Source: an uncultured Bacteroides sp. (lineage in GTDB: Bacteria > Bacteroidota > Bacteroidia > Bacteroidales > Bacteroidaceae). Taken from it: DNA of 35,457 bases. This document shows positions 1 to 10,813 of this stretch, in pieces. The stretch spans positions 1-35,457 of the forward strand of contig CAMAFR010000025.1 in NCBI GenBank assembly GCA_945833835.1, in the 5' to 3' direction. The translations under genes were made by a program, and so were the position numbers. Under the pieces are notes generated by a model, which was given only the letters and a program-made list of their open reading frames with translations, had not been told where the DNA came from and did not search any database. How positions within the stretch are numbered: position 1 is the stretch's first letter; every line of letters starts with the position of its first letter.

Positions 1-73
1 ATATAAACATTTTAGAATTCGACCTCCAATTTAGTAATTTTGTGACAGTGAGCACGTAGGAGGGGACAGGAAA

Positions 74-96
74 CAAGGCGCCAGCCTTGGTTTTTA
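74..96 (+). terminator. Small rho-independent-type terminator
   Basis: CAAGGC and GCCTTG form a stem around the loop GCCA, followed by a GTTTTTATT tract on the plus strand. It would end a plus-strand transcript entering from the left of the window. No gene is visible in bases 1-73. The stem is short, so confidence is moderate. Confidence 0.45.
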
Positions 97-137
97 TTCT
101 GCCGGTGTAGAATCTCATGGATTTTATCTACATTTGA

Positions 138-205
138 TGCACATATAACATATCCCTCAAAAGAGCAGGCAGGCGCTCTCTTTTGAGGGATATGTTATAT
201 GTGCA
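138..205. repeat. 28-bp perfect inverted repeat (hairpin) just 3' of dapA
   Basis: Bases 138-165 and 178-205 are exact reverse complements (28 bp) around a 12-base loop. The arm begins TGCACATATAACATATCC and ends in CAAAAGAG. The repeat lies 8 bases past the dapA stop codon, so the dapA transcript would end in a very stable hairpin. On the dapA strand no clear T-tract follows it, so it is not a textbook terminator. It could instead act as a 3'-end stabiliser or be a small palindromic repeat element. Confidence 0.8.
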
Positions 206-212
206 GGAGGTT

Positions 213-1106
213 CTAGCACTTGATTTTCAGTGAATCAAGAATCTTCTTCATTTCTTCAAAAGTCGTGATACGTGTAGGTACCAGCGGCAAGCGCAATCTG
301 TTCTCAATCATTCCCATCATATTCAGCATCGCTTTTACACCGGCAGGATTTCCGTCAACGAATAGTAGTTTGAACAGCTCGGTAAACTTATGATGGATGG
401 TCAAAGCGTTGTTATAATCGCCAGCCAAAGACAAACGGGTCATACGGCTGAACTCGCGTGGAAAAGCGTTGCCGATGACAGAAATAACGCCCACAGCCCC
501 TAAGGTGATTAGCGGGAACGTAATGCCGTCATCGCCCGAGATAACATCAAAATTCTCCGGTTTGTTCTTGATGATATCATCCATCTGGGTGATATTGCCT
601 GATGCTTCTTTAATAGCAACGATATTCTTGAAGTCACGGGCCAGACGGAGCGTTGTTTCCGCGGTCATGTTCACTCCTGTGCGGCCGGGTACGTTATAAA
701 GTACGATGGGAACTTTACTTACCTGCGCAATGGCTTTATAATGCTGATAGATACCTTCTTGTGACGGCTTATTATAATAAGGTACGGCCACCAATACAGC
801 ATCAACACCCGTAAAATCATCGTTTGTCAGTGTGTCGACCACCGTCTGTGTACAGTTACTGCTGACACCTAATAAGATAGGAATACGCCCGTTGACGCGT
901 TCTATGACAGTATTCTTGATTTTTTGTTTTTCTTCAGCCGTCAGTGTCGGAGTTTCGGCAGTAGTACCCAGTACACAGAGAAAATCCGTACCGTTCTGAA
1001 CCTGATACTCTACCAGCCGAACCAGTGCATTGTAGTCGACACTTCCGTCATTATTGAAAGGAGTAATCAGCGCTACTCCCATTCCTTTTAATCTTCTATG
1101 TATCAT
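213..1106 (-). CDS. dapA: 4-hydroxy-tetrahydrodipicolinate synthase
   Basis: DapA condenses pyruvate with aspartate semialdehyde, the first committed step toward diaminopimelate and lysine; it is cytoplasmic. The 297-residue product has the family's usual length. The Schiff-base lysine is K166 in IVAIKEASGN. The catalytic tyrosine stands in VLYNVPGRTG and the GTTAET substrate loop is near residue 45. The frame stays open upstream to 1202, but I chose the ATG at 1106 (MIHRRLKGMGVALITPF). This start matches Bacteroides homologues as I know them, and it lies about 25 bases past the transcription start expected from the promoter box at 1138-1145. ligA lies upstream on the same strand, 100 bases away, but dapA appears to have its own promoter. 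A long perfect hairpin follows the stop. Confidence 0.95.
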   Translation of the reverse strand: MIHRRLKGMGVALITPFNNDGSVDYNALVRLVEYQVQNGTDFLCVLGTTAETPTLTAEEKQKIKNTVIERVNGRIPILLGVSSNCTQTVVDTLTNDDFTGVDAVLVAVPYYNKPSQEGIYQHYKAIAQVSKVPIVLYNVPGRTGVNMTAETTLRLARDFKNIVAIKEASGNITQMDDIIKNKPENFDVISGDDGITFPLITLGAVGVISVIGNAFPREFSRMTRLSLAGDYNNALTIHHKFTELFKLLFVDGNPAGVKAMLNMMGMIENRLRLPLVPTRITTFEEMKKILDSLKIKC

Positions 1107-1137
1107 AAAATGAAATATAAACGCTTTGTTGCGTGTG

Positions 1138-1164
1138 CAAAAGTAGTAATTATTTCCATGCCAA
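1138..1164 (-). promoter_or_regulatory. Predicted dapA promoter (Bacteroides type)
   Basis: Read on the minus strand, TACTTTTG at 1145-1138 fits the Bacteroidota -7 consensus TAnnTTTG. TTGG at 1164-1161 stands roughly where the -33 element is expected. A transcript would begin near 1131, shortly before the ATG at 1106. This box lies inside the longer open frame, which argues against the 1202 start. Confidence 0.6.
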
Positions 1165-1206
1165 GTATGAATTTTATCATAAAAAAAACATTTCTGACGC
1201 AATTTG

Positions 1207-3252
<2,046 letters not shown>

Positions 3253-3286
3253 TCAGTTGGCTAATGTATGAACGAGGGAATATTTG

Positions 3287-3294
3287 TACTTTTG
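3287..3294 (+). promoter_or_regulatory. Predicted trmD -7 box
   Basis: TACTTTTG on the plus strand matches TAnnTTTG, 20 bases before the trmD ATG. With the ligA box at 3234-3241 it forms a compact divergent promoter region. The -33 element is weak. Confidence 0.5.
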
Positions 3295-3313
3295 CAAAAA
3301 ATAACAAGCGATT

Positions 3314-4033
3314 ATGAGAATAGACATTATCACCGTTTTGCCGGAAATGATTGAGGGCTTTTTCAATTATTCTATCTTAAGCCGTGCGCAGAAGAAAGGA
3401 ATTGCTGAGATTCATCTGCACCATCTGCGTGAATACGCTTACGACCGCTACCGCAAGGTGGATGACTACCCCTTTGGTGGTTGTGCCGGCATGGTTATGA
3501 AAATAGAGCCGATAGACCGGTGTATCTCGGCGTTAAAGGCAGAACGCAATTACGATGAAATCATCTTTACCAGTCCCGACGGCGAACAATTCAACCAGCG
3601 CATGGCCAACGCGCTCTCTTTATGTGACAATATCATTATTCTTTGTGGACACTTTAAAGGCATTGACTATCGGATTCGCGAACATTTCATCACTAAAGAA
3701 ATCAGTATAGGAGATTATGTACTGACAGGAGGAGAACTGGCGGCCGCGGTCATTTCGGATGCCATTGTACGGATTATACCGGGTGTCATTTCTGACGAGC
3801 AATCGGCTTTGTCGGATTCTTTTCAAGATAATTTACTAGCCCCTCCTGTCTATACACGCCCGGCAGAGTATAACGGATGGAAGGTTCCTGACGTGCTTCT
3901 TTCAGGGCACGAAGCCAAAATTCGCGAATGGGAATTTCAGCAGTCGTTGGAGCGGACACAACGTTTACGTCCCGATTTGCTGAGGGGTTCCGGCTTCGAG
4001 GAGCCTACGGTCAACCGCCGAATACGGAAGTGA
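3314..4033 (+). CDS. trmD: tRNA (guanine-N1-)-methyltransferase TrmD
   Basis: TrmD uses S-adenosylmethionine to methylate G37 of tRNAs that read CNN codons, which prevents +1 frameshifting. The 239-residue product starts with [12 protein letters not shown] and carries the hallmark [14 protein letters not shown] stretch. The trefoil-knot SAM site is present ([13 protein letters not shown], then [14 protein letters not shown]). The C-terminal helical tRNA-binding domain contains [11 protein letters not shown]. The gene stands alone here; the usual rpsP-rimM-trmD-rplS arrangement is absent. It is divergent from ligA and convergent with pyrD. Confidence 0.96.
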   Translation: MRIDIITVLPEMIEGFFNYSILSRAQKKGIAEIHLHHLREYAYDRYRKVDDYPFGGCAGMVMKIEPIDRCISALKAERNYDEIIFTSPDGEQFNQRMANALSLCDNIIILCGHFKGIDYRIREHFITKEISIGDYVLTGGELAAAVISDAIVRIIPGVISDEQSALSDSFQDNLLAPPVYTRPAEYNGWKVPDVLLSGHEAKIREWEFQQSLERTQRLRPDLLRGSGFEEPTVNRRIRK

Positions 4034-4053
4034 CGATGCCTCCCTTAATAGCT

Positions 4054-4117
4054 AAAAAAAATAGCCCTCGGTTCCCATGCGTAATTCTGTACTTTTGGAA
4101 CTGGGGCTACTTTTTGT
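4054..4117. terminator. Bidirectional terminator between trmD and pyrD
   Basis: TAGCCC/GGGCTA and GGTTCC/GGAAC-type arms form an imperfect stem, with an A-run on the left (4054-4061) and a T-run on the right (4111-4115). This suits termination of both convergent genes. Confidence 0.65.
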
Positions 4118-4153
4118 TAAAGGCTTTGCACTCCTTCGTAGAATTGGTAAAGC

Positions 4154-5065
4154 TTAAACCTCAAGTGCACCGATAATGTCATTGACAGAAGCAAACCCGT
4201 GGCGATCCAGGTAAGCGTTGATGCCCTCAGCCACTTTGACTGTGATAGTCGGATCTATGAAATTAGCCGTACCTATTTCAATGGCGGAAGCACCAGCCAA
4301 TAGGAACTCTACCGCATCTCGCCAGTTCATGATACCTCCTAAACCTATGACAGGAATCTTCACCGCTTTTGCCACTTGCCATACCATACGTAAGGCTATG
4401 GGCTTGACGGCTGCACCACTCATACCACCAGTGATCGTAGAGAGTATCGGCTTGCGTTTCTCGGCATCAATAGCCATCCCCAACAAAGTATTAATGAGCG
4501 ACACGCTATCCGCTCCGGCCGCTTCAACCGCCACCGCAATCTCCGCTATATTCGTCACGTTAGGTGACAATTTTACAATCAATGTCTTGCCATACACTTT
4601 GCGCACCGCACTGACTACTTCTGCCGCTCCACAAGCGGTCACTCCAAATGCCATTCCTCCTTGCTTAACATTGGGACAAGAAATATTCAGCTCAATTGCT
4701 GGAATATTCTCCAACTCGTTAATGATGCGCGCTGTTTCTGCATAGTCTTCAATCTGCGACCCAGAAACATTCACAATCATATTCGTTCGAATATCCTTGA
4801 TTTGAGGATAAATATTTTCTACAAAATAATGTACCCCCTTGTTTTGAAGTCCCACCGCATTCAACATTCCCATAGGCGTTTCTGCCATACGGGGGTATGG
4901 GTTACCTTCACGGTGATGGAGTGTTGTCCCTTTTACGATGACACCACCAATTTGCTCCAAATCGACGAAATCCTGAAATTCGAGACCATATCCGAATGTA
5001 CCCGATGCTGTCATCACCGGGTTTACCATCTGTAGTTTTCCTATACTTACGCTTAAATCTGCCAT
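4154..5065 (-). CDS. pyrD: Dihydroorotate dehydrogenase B, catalytic subunit
   Basis: This subunit oxidises dihydroorotate to orotate in pyrimidine biosynthesis. It is the FMN-containing subunit of the class 1B enzyme and works with PyrK. The 303-residue product has the class 1 active-site cysteine C130 in NISCPNV, the FMN-binding lysine in LIVKLSPNV, and phosphate-binding glycines in [10 protein letters not shown] and EIGTANF. Pairing with a PyrK gene identifies class 1B rather than the fumarate-dependent 1A form. Its start overlaps the end of pyrK by 13 bases, which implies translational coupling. Confidence 0.95.
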   Translation of the reverse strand: MADLSVSIGKLQMVNPVMTASGTFGYGLEFQDFVDLEQIGGVIVKGTTLHHREGNPYPRMAETPMGMLNAVGLQNKGVHYFVENIYPQIKDIRTNMIVNVSGSQIEDYAETARIINELENIPAIELNISCPNVKQGGMAFGVTACGAAEVVSAVRKVYGKTLIVKLSPNVTNIAEIAVAVEAAGADSVSLINTLLGMAIDAEKRKPILSTITGGMSGAAVKPIALRMVWQVAKAVKIPVIGLGGIMNWRDAVEFLLAGASAIEIGTANFIDPTITVKVAEGINAYLDRHGFASVNDIIGALEV

Positions 5066-5829
5066 AACAATTTCTCAATATTAAAAACTGGACCTTCTTT
5101 ACATACACATACGTGCCCTGTCGTTGTGTTCTCAACACAACAGAGACAAGCCCCTACACCACAGGCCATTGTGTTTTCCAGCGACACCTCACAATCGATA
5201 TGATGCGCACTGGCATACTTCGCTACTGCTACCATCATGGGTTTGGGACCACAGGTGTATATTCTGTCGAATGTCTGTGCACTGAGCACACTATGCATGG
5301 TGACATAGCCTTTTTCGCCTTCACTGCCATCTTCTGTCGTCACGAATACATCACCTAATGCTTTAAATAGTTCCAATTGTAAAAGGTCTTTGGCTGAACG
5401 AGCTCCAAGCAAAAATGTAGGGCGGATTCCACTCTTCAGCAATCCATCACCCAGCATCAGAAGAGGGGCAGTACCTACGCCTCCCCCTATGAGCAGTGGG
5501 CGGCATCTTGCGCTTTCGGGTATTGTGAAACCATTCCCTAACGGTAATACAACACTGACAACATCACCTGGAGCAACTGTGGCCAACTTACGTGTTCCAT
5601 CTCCTACCAGCTGTATAAGAAACCACACTTCGTTGGTTGTTCTGTCCACGTAATGAATGGAGATAGGACGACGTAAGAAAGTAGTGCTCGACCCATCGAT
5701 ACGGATTTCTGCAAACTGTCCCGCCAACATGTCTGGGAGATCATCGTCCTGAGTCAATTTGAGGAGAACATAGTTGTCATGCAAACGAGTGTTCTCTGTT
5801 ACGGTCAAATCTAATAGGTATTTTTTCAT
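5053..5829 (-). CDS. pyrK: Dihydroorotate dehydrogenase B, electron transfer subunit
   Basis: PyrK passes electrons from PyrD's FMN through a [2Fe-2S] cluster and FAD to NAD+. The 258-residue protein has a ferredoxin-reductase-like FAD domain ([12 protein letters not shown]), an NAD-binding domain ([16 protein letters not shown], then YTCGPKPMM) and a C-terminal cysteine cluster for the iron-sulphur centre. The cluster begins CGVGACLCC and continues to the CVC of GHVCVC. It is the first gene of the pyrK-pyrD pair. A TAnnTTTG box lies just upstream, directly after the stop codon of the regulator gene at 5883. Confidence 0.95.
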   Translation of the reverse strand: MKKYLLDLTVTENTRLHDNYVLLKLTQDDDLPDMLAGQFAEIRIDGSSTTFLRRPISIHYVDRTTNEVWFLIQLVGDGTRKLATVAPGDVVSVVLPLGNGFTIPESARCRPLLIGGGVGTAPLLMLGDGLLKSGIRPTFLLGARSAKDLLQLELFKALGDVFVTTEDGSEGEKGYVTMHSVLSAQTFDRIYTCGPKPMMVAVAKYASAHHIDCEVSLENTMACGVGACLCCVENTTTGHVCVCKEGPVFNIEKLLWQI

Positions 5830-5854
5830 ATAGATGAATTAAACGTTCTAATGA

Positions 5855-5862
5855 CAAAGATA
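5855..5862 (-). promoter_or_regulatory. Predicted pyrKD -7 box
   Basis: TATCTTTG on the minus strand, 26 bases before the pyrK ATG, fits the Bacteroidota -7 consensus. I see no convincing -33 element at the right distance. Confidence 0.5.
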
Positions 5863-5882
5863 CTAATTCTTTTTCAAAACGA

Positions 5883-6326
5883 CTATTTATCGGGCTTGAA
5901 TACCTCAAAAGTACCGTTATCAAAGAAAATACGTATTTCAGTTATCTTTGGCAGAGGCTTGTCGATGTGTCTAATATCTTCTTTTTCAACATTTTTAGAT
6001 GAAAATTCTGGAGAGGGGACATAGTTCTCTTTATGATTTTCGGAATCTCCCTGGTCTTCGGACGCAAATTTTGCATTCTCAGCGGCTTTAAGCTCTACTC
6101 CCGCTACAGATGGAACTGCAACTTCCATTTCTCCATCGCCATAAAGCAACCAGTCAAGTCCAATAGTTGGATACGCTTTGTGGATGCGCATCACTACCTC
6201 CAAGCTGGGCTTATTGCGACCATTATAAATATGTGATAGCGACGAAGTTGAAATCCCAATCTTTTCAGCGAACTCCATGTTACTCATACCTGCTTTTTGC
6301 ATGATTTTATAGATACGGTCTTTCAT
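5883..6326 (-). CDS. XRE-family helix-turn-helix transcriptional regulator
   Basis: This is a DNA-binding regulator of unknown target. The 147-residue product begins MKDRIYKIMQKAGMSN. A Cro/C1-type helix-turn-helix spans roughly residues 14-55: EFAEKIGISTSSLSHIYNGR is the HTH core and LEVVMRIHKAYP the following helices, ending in DWLLYGDG. The rest is charged and low in complexity, with a short C-terminal tail, TEIRIFFDNGTFEVFKPDK, that I associate with Bacteroides XRE proteins. There is no peptidase-type C-terminal domain, so it is not a LexA/CI-like repressor. I prefer the ATG at 6326 to the upstream one at 6344, because the predicted transcript begins about 6353. It lies directly upstream of pyrKD on the same strand and could regulate itself. 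Confidence 0.85.
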   Translation of the reverse strand: MKDRIYKIMQKAGMSNMEFAEKIGISTSSLSHIYNGRNKPSLEVVMRIHKAYPTIGLDWLLYGDGEMEVAVPSVAGVELKAAENAKFASEDQGDSENHKENYVPSPEFSSKNVEKEDIRHIDKPLPKITEIRIFFDNGTFEVFKPDK

Positions 6327-6335
6327 TTTACAGAT

Positions 6336-6360
6336 GTAATACATTATAATTAGACATTAC
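6336..6360. promoter_or_regulatory. Imperfect palindrome over the regulator's transcription start, possible operator
   Basis: A 25-base imperfect inverted repeat reads GTAAT at its left end and ATTAC at its right end, with ACATTATAAT inside. It lies between the -7 box and the start codon of the XRE gene, where an autorepressor would bind. Related palindromes recur at 6534 and 6563. The function is inferred. Confidence 0.4.
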
Positions 6361-6391
6361 AAAGATAAAGCTTTAAATTTTCATATGCAAA
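6360..6391 (-). promoter_or_regulatory. Full Bacteroides-type promoter of the XRE gene
   Basis: On the minus strand TTTG (6391-6388), a 20-base spacer and TATCTTTG (6367-6360) match the two-part Bacteroidota promoter exactly. It is the best promoter in the window and sets the likely start codon at 6326. Confidence 0.8.
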
Positions 6392-7259
6392 CTCTGGTTT
6401 AGAAATCTAAAACAATACATTTACAATCTGTGATTCATAATTGTAAATTTACACTTAGAATCTTGTGAGCAACGCTCTATATCGCTGATTCGACTATGAT
6501 TGAGTTAAATTACCCTTTTCTCTGGCTTTGAAAACATTATAATGTATATTCTGTCAATTTCTACATTAATGTTACATTGTTAAACCATCTATCTTTCATA
6601 TCTTAAAGTATATTCTATATTTTAATGATAAATATATTGGTTTTTAGATATTTATAGCTTACTATATATTAATGAATATCTATATGTTTAACGTATATAG
6701 TTGGAAAAACACAAATATAAACAACTTAATTATCACGAGATTAATGGAATACAATTGTAAAACGCTCAAGGAGAAAACTTGCTCTAAAAGGTTGGCTACA
6801 ATTGTAAAATTCACAAATGAAAAAATCCTGTTGGCTGAACTATTATGATATTCCTTTTATATAGGCTTATCTATTGCTACTGTAAAATTCATATTATTCA
6901 TACTAAATTGAACAACACTTCAGGCAGCAGCAAATTTCACAGGAGATTCTAATTCATACTAAATGTGGTGTATGGACTAACTGACAAACGTCTAAAGAAT
7001 GCTTGTTATCTTTGTATAGGTAGCCTATTATCAATAACATAGTTGTCAAGTTTTGATTGGGTATAAACATAGACTGTGCCGGCTATATCCATATATCGAA
7101 GCATAGAGCCATACGGAAGTGTGAAATAGAATAGTTTAGGAGAGCGGGCTTGATTGCTTATCATCCGTTATATATGAAAAACAGACAGCACTCCAAAGGC
7201 GATGAACCACTATACGGAAAGTGTGTATAGTTTGAGTATAACAGTATGGGGGGCATCTG
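6392..7259. other. AT-rich intergenic region without a recognisable gene
   Basis: No convincing coding sequence is present on either strand. The left two thirds are very AT-rich. They contain repeated TGTAAA/TTTACA words (for example near 6410, 6440, 6753, 6801 and 6882) and palindromes related to the regulator's promoter. Around 7007-7014 the plus strand shows TATCTTTG, a possible -7 box, followed by the small hairpin ATAGGTAGCCTAT. At 7208-7229 there is another hairpin, ACTATAC/GTATAGT. An unannotated small RNA or a decayed element is possible. I cannot name one. Confidence 0.6.
6534..6580. promoter_or_regulatory. Cluster of ACATTA-type palindromes, possible regulator sites
   Basis: ACATTATAATGT (6534-6545) is a perfect 12-base palindrome and ACATTAATGT (6563-6572) a perfect 10-base one, followed by TACATTGT. 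The first shares ACATTATAAT with the palindrome over the XRE promoter. They may be binding sites of that regulator. In AT-rich DNA chance is a real alternative. Confidence 0.3.
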
Positions 7260-7331
7260 AAAAAGAAACCAGCGAAGTATTCGTTAGGCTGGTATGTGAG
7301 GAAAGGAGCCTATACGAATGCTGCGCTGGTT
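7260..7331 (-). terminator. Terminator of the PBP gene with an unusually long stem
   Basis: On the minus strand, AACCAGCG starts an arm that pairs, with a few bulges and mismatches, over about 24 positions with a second arm ending CGCTGGTT. A TTTCTTTTTC tract follows. The loop has about 16 bases. It lies 34 bases beyond the stop codon of the PBP gene and so probably ends that transcript. Confidence 0.75.
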
Positions 7332-7364
7332 CTGACAGTCGAGGTCACTTAAGAGTAAGGAAGA

Positions 7365-9692
7365 TTATTGGAAGAACACATCGTCCAGACGGCCTGCATT
7401 TTCCTCTTCCATTTCAGTTAATTTGTCTTTACAAGGATCAAAATCTTCTGGAACATCAAATTGTTCCTCTTGTTTGTAAGGGAGCGATGGGTCAGCATAT
7501 ACCTGCTGCATATAAAGCCCCCAAATAGGAAGTGCCATTGAGGCTCCTTGTCCTTCTTGCATACGGTCAAAATGGATATCACGTTCGTCGCCGCCTACCC
7601 AGCACCCCGAGACCAGCGAGGGGGTAAATCCCATGAACCATCCGTCAGAATTGCGGTTGGTAGTACCGGTCTTGCCACCCATGTCAGCCGTAATATGATA
7701 CAACCGACGGACACGTCCGCCTGTACCTTCGTTAATCACGGCCCGCAACATCACCAGCATTTTGTAAGCACTGGTTTCACTGATGACTTCATCTACCTGC
7801 GGAGTAAAGGTAGCTACCACATTGCCTTCATTATCTTCAATGCGTGACACAAAAAGAGGAGCGGTCCGAATACCACGGTTAGCGAAGGCGGTGTAAGCAC
7901 TTACCATTTCGCCTACTGAAATTTCGCAAGGTCCTAAACAGAGAGAGACAGTAGGTTGTATATCTTTATTTAGCACGCCAAACGAATGTATCAGCCGTAC
8001 CAATGCATAAGGGCTCAGTTTGCTCATCAGATACGCCGATATCCAGTTATTCGAATTGGCCAATCCCCACTTCAGGTTGACCATTTCTCCGTAGTGAGAC
8101 TTTGAAGCGTTTCGGGGCGACCATGCCTTACCATTCTCATCGAACAATGTCTGTTCTACGTTACGGACCGGATCGCAGGGTGAGAATCCATTCTCCATCG
8201 CCAGAGCGTACACATAAGGCTTGATGGTAGACCCCACTTGTCGTCGACCAACCATCGCCATGTCATACTGGAAATAATTATAGTTGGGGCCACCCACATA
8301 GGCTTTCACATAGCCAGTAATGGGATCCATGGACATGAAGCCGGCACGCAGGAAATGCTTGTAATATTTTATAGAATCCATTGGAGACATCAGCGTATCT
8401 TTTTCGCCTTCATAGCTGAAAACGCTCATCTCGTATTTTGTATCAAAAGCTTTCCTGATTTCCGCATCCGAACAACCGGCGGCTTTCATACCCCGATAAC
8501 GATCGGTCTGGCGCATGGCACGGTCTAAAATCTGGTTGACTTCATCGGTCGTCAGTACGTTGGTATAGGGAGCCGTTTTACGTCCTTTCTTCTCTTTGAA
8601 AAAACGCGGCTGCAGATATTTGGCCACATGGTCATAGACGGCCTTCTCTGCATATTGCTGCATACGCGAGTCAATGGTGGTATAGATTTTCAGTCCATCG
8701 GTGTACACATTATAATTTGTGCCGTCCTTCTTTTTGTTTTTTGCACACCAGCCATAAAGGGGATTTGTCTTCCACCCCAGTGAATCTTCATAATACTGCT
8801 GCATCTGCCAGCCTCGGTAATCACTTTTCTTGGGCTCTCGGGCGGTCATGATACGGCGTAAGTATTCACGAAAATAAGTAGCCAAGCCCTCCTTATGGTC
8901 TACGGGCTGGAACTTGAGTTGCAGCGGTAGTGCCTTCAATGAGTCGTATTGTGCTTGTGTCAGATAGTTGGCCTTACGCATCTGGTCGAGCACTGTGTTG
9001 CGTCTGCCTCGTGAGCGTTCGTTGAAACGGCGTGGATTGTAGAGCGACGGGTTTTTGCACATCCCTACCAGCGTTGCGGCCTCTTCAATGTTCAGGTTCT
9101 TGGCCTCCTTGGCAAAATAGGTTTTGGCTGCTGTCTTGATGCCCACCGCATTATTCAGGAAGTCGAACTTGTTAAGATACATCGTCAGAATTTCCTCCTT
9201 GGTGTAATAACGCTCCAATTGTACGGCAATCACCCACTCGATGGGTTTCTGCAACAATCGCTCCAGCATGTTGTCAGCCGTTGGCGAATAGAATTGTTTC
9301 GCCAGCTGCTGGGTAATTGTACTGCCTCCTCCGGCATTTTTCTGCATAAAGACCCCTCGTTTGATTAAAGCACGGAAAAAGGCCCTCATGTCAATGCCCG
9401 AATGATCGGCGAACCGTTCGTCTTCGGTGGCAATTAATGCATGCACCAGATTAGGTGACAAATCCTCGTAACCCACGTACACACGGTTTTCTTTACTGAG
9501 CGACCATGTGCCGAGCAGCTGTCCATCGTCGGAAATAATTTGGGTGGCAAATTTGAGGTTCGGATTCTCCAGTTCCTCTACCGGCGGCACATAGCCTATC
9601 CAACCTTTCGCAATGGCGGTGAATACCGTTGCTACGGCAGCCACTGCCAATACCAGCACTGCCCACAGAATGATGATGAATTTTTTTCTCAT
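7365..9692 (-). CDS. Penicillin-binding protein 1A (transglycosylase/transpeptidase)
   Basis: This bifunctional class A enzyme polymerises and cross-links peptidoglycan on the outer face of the inner membrane. The 775-residue protein starts with a short cytoplasmic tail and one membrane anchor (about residues 5-28). The GT51 glycosyltransferase domain follows, with catalytic E90 in ATEDERFADHSG and the motif GGGSTITQQLAKQFY. The transpeptidase domain has the nucleophile S488 in STIKPY (SxxK), SNN as the second motif, and KTGTT followed by DGWFMGFTP. All catalytic motifs look intact. It is transcribed alone, divergent from pyrB. The symbol could be mrcA or ponA; I leave it blank because several class A paralogues are usual. 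Confidence 0.94.
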   Translation of the reverse strand: MRKKFIIILWAVLVLAVAAVATVFTAIAKGWIGYVPPVEELENPNLKFATQIISDDGQLLGTWSLSKENRVYVGYEDLSPNLVHALIATEDERFADHSGIDMRAFFRALIKRGVFMQKNAGGGSTITQQLAKQFYSPTADNMLERLLQKPIEWVIAVQLERYYTKEEILTMYLNKFDFLNNAVGIKTAAKTYFAKEAKNLNIEEAATLVGMCKNPSLYNPRRFNERSRGRRNTVLDQMRKANYLTQAQYDSLKALPLQLKFQPVDHKEGLATYFREYLRRIMTAREPKKSDYRGWQMQQYYEDSLGWKTNPLYGWCAKNKKKDGTNYNVYTDGLKIYTTIDSRMQQYAEKAVYDHVAKYLQPRFFKEKKGRKTAPYTNVLTTDEVNQILDRAMRQTDRYRGMKAAGCSDAEIRKAFDTKYEMSVFSYEGEKDTLMSPMDSIKYYKHFLRAGFMSMDPITGYVKAYVGGPNYNYFQYDMAMVGRRQVGSTIKPYVYALAMENGFSPCDPVRNVEQTLFDENGKAWSPRNASKSHYGEMVNLKWGLANSNNWISAYLMSKLSPYALVRLIHSFGVLNKDIQPTVSLCLGPCEISVGEMVSAYTAFANRGIRTAPLFVSRIEDNEGNVVATFTPQVDEVISETSAYKMLVMLRAVINEGTGGRVRRLYHITADMGGKTGTTNRNSDGWFMGFTPSLVSGCWVGGDERDIHFDRMQEGQGASMALPIWGLYMQQVYADPSLPYKQEEQFDVPEDFDPCKDKLTEMEEENAGRLDDVFFQ

Positions 9693-9727
9693 ATTGACTA
9701 ATAATGAATATCCATACTATACGAGCA

Positions 9728-9735
9728 CAAAATTA
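9728..9735 (-). promoter_or_regulatory. Predicted -7 box of the PBP gene
   Basis: TAATTTTG on the minus strand matches TAnnTTTG, 36 bases before the ATG at 9692. The -33 element is not recognisable. Confidence 0.45.
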
Positions 9736-9799
9736 GGGAAAATCAATGGAAAAAGATGAATAAAGTGTGAAAAAGCAGCTGTAGTTCCGTTTTTTTAAG

Positions 9800-9807
9800 T
9801 ACCTTTG
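9800..9807 (+). promoter_or_regulatory. Predicted pyrBI -7 box
   Basis: TACCTTTG on the plus strand matches TAnnTTTG, 38 bases before the pyrB ATG. No leader attenuator is visible in the short upstream region. Confidence 0.45.
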
Positions 9808-9845
9808 AACTCCGGTATTATAAATCAATTCGTAGAACCGCAAAT

Positions 9846-10787
9846 ATGGAAAATAGAAGTTTAGTTACAATTGCGAACCATTCCAAAGAACGAATCATGT
9901 ATTTGTTGGAAATGGCCAAAGAATTTGAGAAGAAACCCAACCGGCATCTTTTAGATGAAAAGGTGGTTGCCACGCTTTTCTTCGAGCCTTCTACCCGTAC
10001 CCGCCTGAGTTTCGAGACGGCCGCCAACCGACTGGGAGCCCGTGTCATCGGATTCACAGATCCCAAAGTGACCAGCTCGTCAAAAGGTGAGACGTTGAAA
10101 GACACTATTATGATGGTAAGCAACTATGCAGATATTATAGTGATGCGGCATTTTCTCGAAGGTGCGGCAAGATATGCCAGTGAGGTGGCTCCTGTTCCGA
10201 TTGTGAACGCGGGCGATGGAGCCAACCAGCATCCTTCACAGACCATGCTTGACTTATACTCCATCTATAAAACTCAGGGCAAGCTGGAAGGATTGAACAT
10301 TTATCTGGTCGGTGACCTGAAATATGGACGTACGGTCCATTCATTGCTTATGGCCATGCGTCACTTCAACCCTACCTTCCATTTTGTGGCACCCGAGGAA
10401 TTGAAGATGCCTGAAGAATATAAATTATACTGTAAGGAACACGGCATCCGATATTATGAGCATACCGATTTTACTGAAGAGACCATTGCCGATGCAGACA
10501 TCCTGTATATGACGCGTGTTCAGCGCGAGCGTTTCACGGACTTGATGGAATATGAGCGTGTAAAAGATGTGTATATCCTGCATAACCGGATGCTGGAACA
10601 TACACGGCCAAATTTGCGTATTTTACACCCGTTGCCACGTGTCAATGAGATTTCTTATGATGTTGATGACAACGAGAAGGCTTACTACTTTCAGCAGGCT
10701 CATAACGGATTATATGCCCGCGAAGCCATTTTGTGCGATGTGTTGGGCATCACCCTTGATGAGGTCAAGGCAGACACCTTAAAATAA
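9846..10787 (+). CDS. pyrB: Aspartate carbamoyltransferase, catalytic subunit
   Basis: PyrB joins carbamoyl phosphate and aspartate to make carbamoyl aspartate, an early step of pyrimidine synthesis. The 313-residue protein carries the carbamoyl-phosphate motif [25 protein letters not shown] in the substrate-binding region, and [10 protein letters not shown] near the C-terminus, all typical of the family. pyrI follows 26 bases downstream, so the enzyme should be the allosteric PyrB-PyrI holoenzyme. Confidence 0.97.
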   Translation: MENRSLVTIANHSKERIMYLLEMAKEFEKKPNRHLLDEKVVATLFFEPSTRTRLSFETAANRLGARVIGFTDPKVTSSSKGETLKDTIMMVSNYADIIVMRHFLEGAARYASEVAPVPIVNAGDGANQHPSQTMLDLYSIYKTQGKLEGLNIYLVGDLKYGRTVHSLLMAMRHFNPTFHFVAPEELKMPEEYKLYCKEHGIRYYEHTDFTEETIADADILYMTRVQRERFTDLMEYERVKDVYILHNRMLEHTRPNLRILHPLPRVNEISYDVDDNEKAYYFQQAHNGLYAREAILCDVLGITLDEVKADTLK

Positions 10788-10813
10788 CATTCGTTCATCA
10801 ATCCAAAATAAAC

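Noticed and set aside
35..42. TAATTTTG on the plus strand, like a -7 box
   Set aside because: A terminator-like hairpin follows within about 40 bases and there is no gene; the -33 position reads TTTA at best.
1107..1202. Extended N-terminus of dapA
   Set aside because: It contains the predicted dapA promoter box and does not resemble DapA N-termini.
7200..7260. Hairpin GAACCACTATACGG with GTATAGTTTGAG, faintly like domain V of a group II intron
   Set aside because: The outer GAACC/GGTTC pairing of domain V is missing, and no reverse transcriptase remnant or other intron domains are visible.
7202..7528. A 108-codon plus-strand open frame running into the PBP gene
   Set aside because: Its second half is antisense to the PBP coding region and its first half includes the PBP terminator stem. 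No protein similarity recognised.
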